From: Agrypnia vestita
Taxonomy: Eukaryota; Arthropoda; Insecta; Trichoptera; Phryganeidae
Assembly (NCBI GenBank): GCA_016648135.1
Contig: JADDOH010005042.1
Coordinates: 1-64,000, forward strand
Reading direction: 5' to 3'
Length of the DNA: 64,000 bases
Made by a program: the position numbers and the translations under genes. The notes beneath the pieces are model-generated. The model had not been told where the DNA came from. It did not search any database and saw only the letters and a list, made by a program, of their open reading frames with translations. Shown piece after piece: positions 32,588 through 43,391 of the stretch (position 1 is its first letter; each line of letters begins with the position of its first letter).

Positions 32588-32628
32588 CACCCTGATGATG
32601 GAATGGTAATTTCTGAAACATGTTGGTG
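32588..32628 (+). ncRNA. Hammerhead ribozyme motif, apparently intact core
   Basis: Stem I CACC (32588-32591) pairs with GGTG (32625-32628). Core CTGATGA 32592-32598; stem II GGAAT/ATTTC around loop GGTA; GAA 32615-32617; palindromic stem III ACATGT 32618-32623; cleavage base T at 32624. The self-complementary stem III without loop is the form described for small Penelope hammerheads that act as dimers. Confidence 0.75.
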
Positions 32629-32929
32629 AAAAAAAACTCACATAAAAGTAGATATATACAAATTAAATAATCATTATTTTTTTTAATTTTTAAAAATGTT
32701 GCTCAATCAATTGAAAAAATAATAATTTGATATAATATTCAGTCTTTTAATATTAATGAAATTCATTGAAAATTACACAAATGAAATGTAAGATATTATA
32801 ATTCTATATTCGCTGTATATTTATGCTAAATAGTGTAGAAAAATTCCTAAAAATGAATTTTAATTAATTGGTACCGTCCATATTGGTAAAAATATCTCAA
32901 CCTAAATATACCACATATACGCATATTGT

Positions 32930-33140
32930 ACGTGGATGATGTGGCTTTTGGCAGCAAACTCCATGCAGAAACTGCTGGAAATTTTAAGTCTCTGGGTAGA
33001 AGCTTTGGAACAACATGGACTATGGATCAGTGGGCGTTAAACGGAGCATATGGAATTTGATTTTGAGGATGCTAGCAGGTGAAATGAAAGTATATTGAGG
33101 ACACCCCTGTACCAAAAACAAAGATAATATCTTACATAGT
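32930..33140 (+). mobile_element. RTE-like RT fragment
   Basis: YVDDVAFGSK followed, one frame over, by MQKLLEILSLWVEALEQHGL, WISGR then TEHMEF. The pattern (Y.DDV, then L..W...LE..GL.I...KTE.M.F) is that of RTE RTs after the catalytic motif; the usual FADD or YADD is YVDD here. Very short and broken. Confidence 0.6.
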
Positions 33141-33182
33141 TACAAAAGCAGACAAAAGTGTAACCCATATATTGAGAAATTC

Positions 33183-33345
33183 TTTGCTTTTTTCAAAAAA
33201 ATAGACTTACGAATACGAAATGCTTGTCGCAGCAATATTCTTACTATTCTTAAAATAAGCTTAACGCTTGTGCTATTAAAAATAAGATTGTTTATGGAAT
33301 CCTGGAATGGGGCTTGAATCACTTACCACCAGATCACTAGGCGAG
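33183..33345 (-). mobile_element. tRNA-derived SINE, family S1, copy b
   Basis: Contains AAGCTTAACGCTTGTGCTAT and, toward the head, the inverted B-box region GGGGCTTGAATCA and CACTAGGCGAGCG (A-box side). Same layout as 41815 and 59475. Confidence 0.65.
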
Positions 33346-34226
33346 CGACAATTAGCGATCATTTTCTGCTGAACGATAAACAAATGCAAATGAAAGACGA
33401 AGAGAAGGTTTTTAAGCCACAATTTTTTTGCAATTCTATAGAGTCTGCGATACTCTAAAACCGTCCTATCTACAACTTCAAGTGCATTAACATTTTCGCT
33501 TACTACTTTTTATAGTAAAGATCTTTTTGTTTTAATATACGAATTAGAAGAATAAAAATTCTAGTAAAAGCAGTTTAAATGTTTTACTTGATATAAAAAT
33601 GAAAGCACGGGAAATTAATTAAGGATTTATTATTTAGGGATTGATTAATTATCAAATCGACAAAGTCAGTAACACGAATTAAACTGAATGCAATTCTTAA
33701 AATAATAATATTTCGCAATATATCACTCGTATATAAACACTTTATCATCGCTGGGAACACTTTATTTATCGCTCGTAGAATATTAAATTCTCGCACATAG
33801 AAGTCACACTTATAACTACACTAAATTTGCAATTGAGCACACACGTTAGTTATATATATATATATATAACTATGTATGTTTGTTCCTTTGTGGCGCTCTA
33901 GAGACCAAACGCATTGGCCAATTTTGGAGTTTCTTAAATCAATCGATTTTTCTTAATCTTGTAAGTGTTATTAAAGATATGACAGAAATCTAAATTTAAT
34001 ATGGCAACAGGCACCATACAGTGGAAAAGAAAAAAAAAATGTGGACGAACTATATCAAAGTCGCTATGTTCCGTATTATAATTTATTATTTGTTTTATTT
34101 GTGTATTGATCATGAAACTATTTCAATGGTGTATAAAATTATTCAATTGGACTTGTTTTTTCTTTTCAGTTTTTTATTAAAGTTCATTTTTTATTTTTAA
34201 ATTTACTTTTTTTCTTGTTTTTAATT
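33346..34226. other. AT-rich spacer with (AT)n at 33850-33868
   Basis: A GTTATATATA palindromic microsatellite is the only structure noted. Confidence 0.45.
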
Positions 34227-34368
34227 TTCTGCGTGTAGATTTCTGGAATATTCTGCCGTGCATATCCGACCTCCCATTGCAGTTTTCATCATTACGCTAA
34301 TGTGTTGTATTGTCGGCCAGAAAGGTCGGACATACACGGCAAAATATCCCAAAAAACTACACGCAGAA
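34227..34368. mobile_element. Foldback MITE, 142 bp
   Basis: Ends TTCTGCGTGTAG and CTACACGCAGAA are perfect inverted repeats. Complementarity continues through CTGCCGTG.ATATCCGACCT and AGGTCGGACATACACGGCA, leaving a short loop. Non-coding; no clear target-site duplication. Confidence 0.8.
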
Positions 34369-34479
34369 GATTCTGAACAGCCTTGAAATCCTGAAAACTA
34401 TTTGAAACAATTCAAGGTCCAGAGAAAATCAACATTTTTGGTGTTTAAACTTACAAGGAATAAGACACATATAGCGAAT

Positions 34480-34640
34480 AAATAGGTGCTGTAAGTCGTA
34501 CACGTCGAGAGAGCCCGAGTGGACATCGACCTCTTGGCAGACTGAAATTAAGATGGATTGACAGTGTTAGGAGAGATCTGGAGACAGTGAATGTTCCTGT
34601 CTCTGGAGTATATTGACCCATGATAGAGACGCCGGGAGCT
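34480..34640 (+). mobile_element. RTE C-terminal fragment
   Basis: Translates to RVERPSGHRPLGRLKLRWID, SVRRDLETVNVPVSGVY. GR.KLRW.D.VR.DL is the conserved RTE tail, close to family E. Confidence 0.7.
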
Positions 34641-34790
34641 AAGTCTGGGCTAGGAGTATGTAGTAGTAGAAGTAAATAATTGGAATCAAAAAACATTTTT
34701 TTGGTTCACAAAAATGTTGGCTTTTCAATCCTGTCATCCGCGCATCGAAGCATCACTTTTAAGCCTAAAAATATATTTTGAAAAAAAACG

Positions 34791-35322
34791 TAACCCATAA
34801 AAACCAAGTTTTTATTATACTCCCTTCCTTTGTCAAATATAACAGCAATTAAAGACGAATAAAAACATATAACATAACACTAAACTTACAGTAATTTAAT
34901 ATATTTCTTAAATGTCAGATGTTTTGAGCTTTGATAAGACACTTCATGCTTTGAAGATTAAATTCTAAAAACAATTGTCAGTCAATTAAGATTTTCGACA
35001 TTCGTAGTGAAATACGTATTATGCATACCGATGGAGTAATTTAAATTTAGAAAATATTCCGTGACGTTATCGGGCGGCCGTAATCAAACTTTTCGAATGA
35101 TTCCAATTTGAAAAAACCAATAAAATTTCTAAAAATCCGAAATTATACTATAATTATTTCTTTTTTAACGAAAATTTGATAGATCTTCTTGATCGTCACC
35201 ACGAGTCTACTTGCCAAGTTTCAGCTTGATTGGATCACGGGAAAAGGGTCAAAAATCAATCCATAGTTTTTGTTGACGGCAAGCAAGCAGACGCCACGAG
35301 TTAATATAAAGGGAGTAATAAA
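34791..35322 (+). mobile_element. TIR-type repeat family B, copy 2
   Basis: Left end TAACCCATAAAAACCAAG then TTATTATACTCCCTT; right end GACGCCACGAGTTAATATAA then AGGGAGTAATAAA. The interior has CCGTGACGTTATCGGGCGGC shared with 37489-38079. Non-coding. Confidence 0.8.
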
Positions 35323-35329
35323 TCAAACT

Positions 35330-35493
35330 TAAATATTTATCTAATAGAATATTATGCTATATTAAAATTTAAACACTATATAAATAATTGTGATAGGAAT
35401 GTTACGAGATTTATATTTTATTCAGATTTTTTTTTTTCAAAATATATGTTTACGTAAAAGTCATTCTTCAATGTAGGCACTGCACGCCCCTAC
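35330..35493. mobile_element. hAT-like MITE, truncated relative of 39133-39352
   Basis: Reads AATTGTGATAGGAATGTTAC, TTTTCAAAATATATG and ends GGCACTGCACGCCCCTAC, the reverse complement of the 39133 element's left half. Left terminus is cut off where family B ends. Confidence 0.6.
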
Positions 35494-35514
35494 TATTCAG
35501 ATAGATTCTTGGTT

Positions 35515-35580
35515 AAATTATGAGTCGAAAATGTTGAAGCAACAATGTCCTTATATCAATGGTTACGGAGATAAGCGAGA
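35515..35580 (-). mobile_element. LTR 3' end fragment
   Basis: GAGTCGAAAATGTTGAAGCA, then GGAGATAAGCGA: reverse complement of the end of the LTR at 30958-31488 and the sequence just beyond it. Confidence 0.55.
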
Positions 35581-35659
35581 TCAAAATTAATGCCTCACTA
35601 TTATCATAAAAACAATAAGCAACATTATTTTTAATGTATGTGCGATATTCTTCCACATT

Positions 35660-35965
35660 AAAGATATATAAATACCAAAACGCGCTGCGAAATCTATGAG
35701 AAGGACAAGATATGTCTCTAGCATAATCCTTTCAAATATATGTAAGGATTTCAATTTGGATTATATATACAACATTCAAAAATTTGATCGAGTACGGATA
35801 TTCTTACGATGAAATTGGTGAACATAGCACTGTGTAAAGTGATCACTTAAGCCAGCTTATGCTGGTTGTAAGTCCTGGGCTATTGTTTAAAAATACTTTC
35901 ATACACGTTTTTCATATAGCTTTGTCTCTGTGAGACTTCTACAATATACCTCAAATAAAGGATAA
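35660..35965 (+). mobile_element. TIR family G copy
   Basis: Blocks GCGAAATCTATGAG, ATGTCTCTAGCATA, TTCTTACGATGAAATTGGTG, AAGTGATCACTTAAG (35836-35847 palindrome) and the right repeat AGCTTTGTCTCTGTGAGACT. Confidence 0.75.
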
Positions 35966-36169
35966 TCCCGCAGTGAACAAATCCAGTAATTATGCTCTCA
36001 TACATATGAATATACTGTTAATGATGAATTTTCTATGAGAATATGATTAAGATATCGATGTAGGGTTTGTGAGACTTAATAAGTACACTTTTAAAATATT
36101 TTAAAAATTATTAATTATATATTATATGAACTTTTAACGTACAAAAACACAATTTAAATAAAACGCCGC

Positions 36170-36320
36170 GTTTAGTAGGTGGATCTGCGCTGGTGATGAA
36201 ATTTTAAAAATGGGCTAACTAAAACAGAAAATTATTGGTTCAATATATGTATCACTAGCAACTGAACTGGCTTATTTTTGAAATTTCAACACCAGCGCGG
36301 GCCCACCTACTAATTGAGGC
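36170..36320. repeat. Inverted repeat, possible MITE
   Basis: AGTAGGTGGATCTGCGCTGG near 36174 and CCAGCGCGGGCCCACCTACT near 36291 are imperfect inverse complements, about 140 bp apart, suggesting a small TIR element. Confidence 0.5.
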
Positions 36321-36424
36321 ATTATATTCAAACAATGTTTTTGTATGTTAAAAGTGCATAAGTTATAAAATATATTTTTAGAGTATTTCAAGAGTGTATT
36401 TATTAAGCCTAAGAAACCCAATTT

Positions 36425-36720
36425 TTTTAAATTTATTTATTTAATTAATAATATATATATAATATTCTTTTACAAAGATACCTTAAAATATTTACAATTC
36501 ATTTTTTTGTATGTATATACCTCACCTTTAGACAATAAGAAAGGTAATATATTATTTATCTAATATATCAAAAATCTTAATTAATAATACAATACAATAC
36601 AGCCAAGTAAATAATAATGTAGAATAAGTTGTCAAAAGAGACCAAACTCAATCACAAAAGACAATTCTATAATAAATGAGAACCCATTCGTCTTCACTGG
36701 GAGAATCATTCATCGATCGA
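36425..36720 (-). mobile_element. Repeat family M, copy 1
   Basis: Starts with a T-rich end and contains CCAAACTCAATCACAAAAGA and AATAAATGAGAACCCATTCG, shared with 57530-57900. Orientation with A-rich end on the minus strand suggests a LINE 3' UTR; no protein seen. Confidence 0.5.
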
Positions 36721-36879
36721 TGTTCATAATCTCATAAAAAAACATAAAAATAGCCTTTTTTAGAGCGCCCAAAGTAGAATCCTGCTTTAAAACGCTGTTG
36801 CTCAAGTATTATCGACCTACTATGAATTATCCACCTCTAATATATTGTCGACTAGTTCTTATATGCCCTGTATACTATA

Positions 36880-37200
36880 TAATGAAACTAATATTCGATG
36901 ACGCTTATTTTTTACGAGATGTTCCGTTTTCGAAATGCGCGCATTTCGTTTGCAAAAGTAGTGAGAGGCTTCGCCATTTTGCGCCAGCATCTGTGGCCAG
37001 CGGCATTCCTTTGTTCACAATCGCACCAATAATACGGCGACATTTGGTTGATTCGATACGATTACATAAGCGTTAATATCCGTTACGCGCTCTTAATGAA
37101 ATCCCGTGGGGCTGCGCGCTCAAAACGGATAACAAAAGGATGTTCTAGGGCTGCGCGAAACTAATTAATGCGCGGACTGTTTGCGCAGAAGAATGGGTGT
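36880..37200. promoter_or_regulatory. GC-richer island with 18-bp palindrome and Sox-like site
   Basis: CGAAATGCGCGCATTTCG at 36931-36948 is a perfect 18-bp palindrome. CCTTTGTTC (37008-37016) is a strong Sox/TCF-like site; CGATTACATAAG and AACTAATTAATGCGCGG also occur. No repeat family assigned. Confidence 0.4.
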
Positions 37201-37488
37201 TTTTTAGGGAATTAAGTAAAGTAACAGATTTAAAATATAAATACGACACAACAATACGATATAGTGACTCAAAAACCAGAAATAAGCCACAAATAATACG
37301 TATTCGATAACTTTTTATCAAACCACGGGTCTGACTAAAAATAAAATAATAAAATGTGAAAAAAATATTGAACTCAAATTGTACAGTTGTATATTTTAAT
37401 ATAAATTTATCACCATACTTAAGGTGATAACCTTATTTGTATTATCATTACTATCCCCATTATAATAATTTCGAATATCCATCACTAA

Positions 37489-38079
37489 TTACTTCCTTTC
37501 TTTTAACTCGTGGCGTCTGCTTGCTTGTTTTCTTGACGAAAAAAATTTTGGATCGATTTTTAACCCTTATCCCATGATCCAATCGAGCTGAAACTTTGCA
37601 AGCAGACTCGTGGCAACGATCAAGAAGATCTATCAAATTTTTGTTAAAAAAAAAAAAATAATAACAATTCTAGTATAATTTTGGATTTTTAGAAAATTTA
37701 ATTGATTTTTTATAATTGGAAACCTTACAAATGTTTGATTACTACCAACGGCGGCCTGACGACGTCACGGAATATTTAAAATTTGAATTACTCCGTCGGT
37801 GTATGTAATAGGTACTTCACTACGAATTTCGAAAAATTATGACAATTTTTCACACATGACAGCAAAATTCACAAATATATCAAAATCTTGATTAAATTGA
37901 CTGACAAATGTTTTTACAATTTAATCTCCAAAGCATGAAGTGTCTTATCAAAGCTCAAAACTTCTGACATTTTAGAAATATATTAAATTCCTGTAAGTTT
38001 ATGTTTTAATTCGCCTTTAAGTGTTGTTTTTTTTTACAAAGAAAGGGAGTATAATAAAAACTTGTTTTTTATGGGTTAG
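37489..38079 (-). mobile_element. TIR-type repeat family B, copy 3 (full length)
   Basis: In plus orientation runs from ACTTCCTTTCTTTTAACTCG to TTTTTTATGGGTTAG, about 590 bp, with AAGGGAGTATAATAAAAAC near the right end. This is the best full-length reference, combining the interior blocks of copies 2 and 6. Confidence 0.8.
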
Positions 38080-38845
38080 TTTTTTTTCTATTCATTAGCT
38101 GATCTCATTCCGTTTTCAAAATTAGTATTGTTTAAAATTGGTTGAATAAAATGAAAACATTGACTTGCTTTTTAATAAATAATTCTGAATTAGATTTTTT
38201 TAAATATTTCAGTAACACATATGTCATTGGTATAAATCATTAATCAAAATATGTAATTCTCTACGTAATAATTTCCATGACTATCGCTACCAGATGGCTA
38301 AAATAATTATGAGGTATAATAAAATAATGTGGTATAAGAAGCAAAAAAAAAACATAATTTTTTATTTAATTAGTTTGTCACTAACGGTATTAACACGCTA
38401 CGCTGCTCTTGATAGCTCTGTTTTAACAATCTTAACTGGCAGCCGAAATATATCAAATAAAATTATATCGTGTTGTCACATAATTAAAATTAATTAATTA
38501 ATTCTTAAATGAGCAACAAATTTAATTTTCCAGTTAATTTAATTATTTATTTTTTGTATTCATATTGTGCGGGATAAATTCGCAAAAAAATCTAATAGTG
38601 CCACCATAAGTCACACCGTACTAATAAAAAATCTAATTTTATTATTGAAAGCGTCAACTTAACCTTACCCCAAAAATATTCCCCTCCAAACATGCTTTCT
38701 TTTCATTTCATTTATTGGTGTTTGCTGCACACGCCCTCAGCCTTATTGATAGGGGAGGAAATGACATATTTCACGCATTAAAGTCCGGGCGTGTGTCGAG
38801 ATTGAACGTTTAGTTCAAAGGTACTAAACTGATAAATGACTTCCT
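38080..38845. other. AT-rich spacer, nothing recognised
   Basis: A 67-residue frame at 38294 is unassigned. Confidence 0.45.
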
Positions 38846-38912
38846 TAATAGTCTGGTGGTGAGCGCTGTGCATTTGGATGCAGGAGGTTCATTCTCCATT
38901 TAATCGGACATC
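38846..38912 (+). mobile_element. Possible tRNA-derived SINE head
   Basis: AGTCTGGTGGTGAGCGC, then ATTTGGATGCAGGAGGTTCA and TTCTCC have the spacing of tRNA A and B boxes. B box is imperfect. No clear 3' end. Confidence 0.4.
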
Positions 38913-39132
38913 GCATATTTTCGATACCACCCTCGCCAGGGGAGACATGATATATTACGTCATATATTATAGACCAGGGTATATTGTTTGTCTGTTTAAT
39001 AATTTGTACAATATAACACACATAATTTACATGAGTTTTTGATTATTCGATTTTATTTTTTCCTCATAATTATGTTTTATACTGTAAATAATATAAAAAT
39101 TATGTTTTCTTTCAAATTACACTACTTCGAAT

Positions 39133-39352
39133 CAGGGGCGTGCAGTGAGAACAAGACTTTTTCTTAAGCATATATTTTGAAAAGAAACCGAAATAAAATA
39201 TATAGCTCGTAAAATTCCTATCACAATCATTAACATATTATTCAGATTTTAATATTTCACAATATTATGCCAGATACATATTTAATTTAGATATTTTTTC
39301 CAAAAATATATTTAAATAAAAGTCACGCTTTTGTTCTCACTGCACGCCCATC
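39133..39352. mobile_element. hAT-like MITE, 220 bp
   Basis: Left end CAGGGGCGTGCAGTGAGAAC and right end TTCTCACTGCACGCCCATC are inverted repeats, a hAT-type terminus. Flanks CTTCGAAT and TTTTGAAT agree at 6 of 8 positions, fitting an aged 8-bp duplication. Non-coding. Confidence 0.75.
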
Positions 39353-39454
39353 TTTTGAATAAATTTCTGAATTGTTGACCCTTTTACGTAAAAAAAGATT
39401 TATTATTTATATCTGAGATATGTACATGGATCATGCCATTCTTGATACGTGTAC

Positions 39455-39695
39455 ACATGAAAGAATGAGCGAGCATCAAGCACCAAAGTCCATGCTGAAC
39501 TCAAATCCGATAGGGCGAAGAAGCTAAGGAAGGTTAAAATTAAGATGGAGTGATAACGTCCTCAAAGACATCTCTGCCCTGGAGATTCTTAACTGGAAAG
39601 AGCTGGCACTAAACCGAGATGAGTGGAGGAAGACTCTTGAAGAGGCTAAAACCACCAGGGGTTGTAGAGCCAAGAGTAATGATGATGACTATGCC
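39455..39695 (+). mobile_element. RTE family D copy
   Basis: ERMSEHQAPKSMLNSNPIGR-like start, then LKDISALEILNWKELALNRD and EWRKTLEEAK; ends GTTGTAGAGCCAAGAGTAAT then GATGATGAC. Closely parallels 26340-26600. Confidence 0.8.
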
Positions 39696-39755
39696 ATTAT
39701 TACATTGAATATTTTTTGTTTCTAAAAAATATTTTAAATTCATTACAATAAATAT

Positions 39756-40295
39756 TGTTACGGATCGTGGCCGTGAGAGGCAAATAAAAACACTGGAAAT
39801 TTATTATCGATTTATTAATTATTTTAATAAATTCACCAAGTCTTAAAGACTCCAATCAAATGTCAGCATTATTCATTAATTCACACCATTTCGCAATTAA
39901 TCACTCGGCTTTGAAACACTTTACTGTGGCGTGCTAGAATATACTGTTTAATTCTTCGCCCGATATCTGTCGCTTCGATTGTGCATTGATAACAACTCGC
40001 TACGACTTTATCGCTGGTTAAGTCATGTCGGTTAAATTTCAAAACAATTATGAACTCTCCGAGAAACTGGCTCCGCTTTTTATACCAAGCATGTTGGTTT
40101 TTCGAACCTTCGAGATTATTCTATATATTCCTAGTGTTTGCGAAAATGTCTTCGCCACTTCCAGATTATTCCAGACGTTTCCCGAGTGCTGCAATGCGTT
40201 CCAAAATGTTATGGAATGTTCGAGAGATTTCGATTGTGTTGTTGTCCTTGAGAGGCTCTGACAGTGCGCAATAATCTCGTTGCAATATATTACAT
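39756..40295 (-). mobile_element. Solo LTR (Ty3/gypsy-like), copy 2
   Basis: In plus orientation begins TGTTACGGATCG and ends AATATATTACA. On the minus strand: TATAAAAAG box (about 40076-40084), upstream GAAGGTTC and TGGAAC pentamers, then a leader with CGACAGATATCGGGCGAAG that recurs at 55510-55530, and the end block TTTCCAGTGTTTTTATTTGC. AATAT occurs directly before (39751-39755) and at 40296-40300, a likely 5-bp duplication with a one-base uncertainty. No internal genes. Confidence 0.75.
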
Positions 40296-40299
40296 AATA

Positions 40300-41814
40300 T
40301 CTTCCTTATTCAAATAACGTGTCATATTCCTATTTTCTTATGAAATACAACACCATTGCCTTCCTTCTTTCATCAATGTTAAACCAAGATGAATAATAAT
40401 AAATAATAACATTTTAATATTACAAATGATTTTAGTTTTGGATCATTACTCTTACTATCAACTTCTGATACACTTTGCTCAACTATTCTAAGGCAGAATC
40501 GTGACCTTCTATGTATCCGTTTTACTTTAAACTTTTATTTTTAAATAACGAATATCACTTTAAAGCTGACTCCGTCTCTTACTGTCAGTCTTATCTGAAA
40601 AGAAGAATGATCTGAACATTTACAGAAGACTGGGCGGGGGAATAAGAGGTAAAACTGGACACGAGTTTTTGTGTTATTTTCAAAAATATATCTATATTTT
40701 TTTCATTTTGTGATACGCATATTTTTTTCATACAAACACTAGAAAGCATTCAAACAATTTTCATTAAAGCAACCAAAGCTTTTAAAATAATTTTTTAAGG
40801 CTTATTAGTGGATTATGATCACCAAAACGGTTATGTAAAAGCAAGGATTTCCGCTCTATTTCGAGAATTTTCTTATGTAATGTATCGCATATTTTGTAAA
40901 AGTATCGTCTAATTATGTGGCCTGCAAATAAGAGAGACACGAGTAAATAAGATTGTGATTAACACTTACAATCTAGTGCACTGTAGCTTATTTAAAATTA
41001 TTATTGGCCACATTTGAGTCTTAGCTCACAATATTAATTGCTGCTAATAGTTAAACTATAAAAGATAAAATACCTTTTTAATCCCAAGACCGCTCATGTT
41101 AAGTTTCACCTAGATTATAGATTATCACAATTACTTTAACAATACATAACCCAACATAAAGTATAAATATTTCCGACCAATCTCCAATAACTTAAGTCGT
41201 AGGATCCATGATACACGTCGTTCTTAAAAAGGCACAGGATCGTGAAGAGTGGAACTAAATGGAAGTAGATCAAAGAACTTTGGTGGTCAGACATGAGTAA
41301 GCATGTTAAGGTGGTGATTGCAATCAGCAAGTAATTATAGATTAAAAAATCATGGAATAGTAATTGTAATATTCATTCTGTTTTTTTAACCGAGTCTATG
41401 CTTAACTTTACACTATAAAAATATAACTAACGTGCTCATTTTTACCAGATAATTTCAACTATTTTGTGTTAAAATTAATCAAAGTAAATTTATAACTTTG
41501 AGCATTTTGTTAACTAATTATAAGTAATTTTGTATACAATATTCAAAAATGTATTGTTAGATTTATTTTATAATTTAAAAAAAGAAAAATGTGTCTCAGC
41601 AAATATATAATTTTTTACAGATTATGTATCTATAAGCATAAAATTCTACTTTATTGTATTGAATGGGTTAGCATCATGATATTTTTACAGTATTTTTATC
41701 TGAAGTTTCTTTGTAATGAGCAAGATAGCACGCAATGATATTCCCATCCCAAGATACTTTAAAAACTGTCAAAAATAATAAATAAAAAAAAAACTTTTTT
41801 TTATTAGATTTCCA
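40300..41814. other. AT-rich spacer
   Basis: Segment 41190-41330 (GATCCATGATACACGTCG, CAGGATCGTGAAGAGTGG) may be an eroded RTE C-terminus (AQDREEW-like) but is too degraded to call. Confidence 0.35.
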
Positions 41815-41965
41815 AACATTGAATGCGTGTCGCATCAAGATTCCTACTTTTTTCGAAATAAGCTGAACGCTTGTGCTATGTGAAAATAGAACTAACTTGC
41901 GGTGTCCTGGATTGGGGTCCGAACCACCGATCACCAGGAAAGTGATCACCAGGCAAGATTCAGAT
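41815..41965 (-). mobile_element. tRNA-derived SINE, family S1, copy c
   Basis: Minus strand: head with GGTTCGGACCCCAATCCAGG, then CGCAAGTTAGTTCTATTTTC and ATAGCACAAGCG. Same body as copy a. Confidence 0.65.
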
Positions 41966-41984
41966 AAATTTCATGAATATCCCG

Positions 41985-42220
41985 CTACTAGATGTATTTC
42001 GTATTTCGGCTTCCACCCCTCAATTACCCCCACCATAGCCGTAGCCACGCCCCCATTCAGAATTTATTTGTTTACTAGGATAGGTAATGGATAGTCAGTT
42101 GTGCATCAGTCCTGATGAAGATACGGTGGTATCGAAACCGTTAGACGTAGAGTCATTATTTAAATGGTTTATACAAAATTATTTAATTAATATTTATAAT
42201 TATGTCCAACTACAAAGTTA
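41985..42220 (+). mobile_element. Penelope-like terminal repeat
   Basis: Homologous, in opposite orientation, to 6365-6550: shared CCACGCCCCCATTCAGAA, TGGATAGT, the hammerhead, GTAGACGTAGAG, TTTATACAAA and ATTATGTCCAAC. No RT coding. Confidence 0.6.
42109..42146 (+). ncRNA. Hammerhead ribozyme motif
   Basis: Stem I GTC/GAC (42109-42111 with 42144-42146); CTGATGA 42112-42118; one A; stem II GATAC/GTATC with loop GGTG; GAA 42134-42136; stem III ACCGTT (one change from palindromic ACCGGT); cleavage base A at 42143. All core nucleotides are present; only stem III is weakened. Confidence 0.75.
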
Positions 42221-42224
42221 GCAA

Positions 42225-42475
42225 AGTTAACTCGCTGCAACATCATGCCCCGACCTCCCCGATCCGTCGTTTGGCGTGTGTCAGGGCTGACAATAGAACA
42301 AATTTAATTCTAAAAAGTCGACTCTATACGTCTGAATCCAATTTCGCGCCGAGCGGGAGAACAATACGGCGACGGGGTGGGGGCGCTTCGATTTAAGGGA
42401 ACGTCGCAGATAACTTCACGCCAGTACCCAGCGCGCTGCCTGCCCCTGCCCCAACCTCCCGCTGATAATATACTG
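42225..42475. promoter_or_regulatory. GC-richer island
   Basis: High CpG content (ATCCGTCGTTTGGCG, CGCGCCGAGCGGG, ACGGCGACGGGG, CCAGCGCGCTGCC). No frame beyond 64 residues, no repeat match. Possibly regulatory. Confidence 0.3.
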
Positions 42476-42865
42476 CTATAATATAGTAATAATTATCCTT
42501 TATTTAAAATAATAACTAATTATTATGATACGGAGATCAATGAAACATGAAATGAAGCACTTAAAATACTGGGTTCTGTTTGAGAAATGAAAAAGAATTT
42601 AATTCACTTCAATTTCATTTCGTTGACGATAAATAGGCGTTTTTTGGACGAAAATAGACATACACTACAACTAAATCTGGACAATATGTAACAAGCCTCT
42701 CGACTACCACCTACCTCACTAGATATATAGACTAGATATATAAAAAATATTTTAAAATATCAAATTATCATGTGAGATGCAAGAAAAAAATGGATATTTC
42801 TTATCAAAACAGCATCTTTCATATGGATCCACAAAAAAGTGACAAGCTATAATAAAAGTAAAAAA

Positions 42866-43391
42866 GTTAACCCGTAAAAACCAAGTTTCTACAATACTCC
42901 CTTTCTCATTTTCGGGTTTCGATTCTACCATATGCGTCGGAATCTCCATACAACTCCAAAATTATACTAAAATTATTATTATTTTTTATTACAATACTCC
43001 CATTCTCATTTTCGGGTTTCGCGTCTACCATATGCGTCGGAATCTCCAGTATGAAAAAACAATTAAAAATTTGAAAAATCCAAAATTATACTATATATAT
43101 TATTATTTTTTATTACAATACTCCCTTTCTCATTTTCGGGTTTCGTGTCTACCACATGCGTCGGAATCTCCATACGACTTATATGGAGATTCCGAATTAT
43201 ACTATTATACTATAATTATATTATTATACTATAATTATTATTATTTTTTAACAAAAATTTGATAGGTCTTCTTGATCGTCGCCACGAGTCTGCTTGCAAA
43301 GTTTCAGCTCGATTGGATCACGGGAAAAGGGTTAAAAATCGATCCAAAGTTTTTTCGTCAAGCAAGCAGACGCCACGAGTAAAGGGACTAA
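42866..43391 (+). mobile_element. TIR-type repeat family B, copy 4, with internal triplication
   Basis: Left end TTAACCCGTAAAAACCAAG. The block CTCATTTTCGGGTTTC... ATGCGTCGGAATCTCCA occurs three times (about 42903, 43002, 43132), each preceded by ACAATACTCCC, so the left part was tandemly triplicated. Right end CAGACGCCACGAG, then AAAGGGACTAATTA. Confidence 0.8.

Noticed and set aside
32930..32960. YVDD as an LTR-retrotransposon (copia or Pao) reverse transcriptase
   Set aside because: The downstream residues (LW...LE..GL.I, TEHMEF) fit RTE-type LINEs better.
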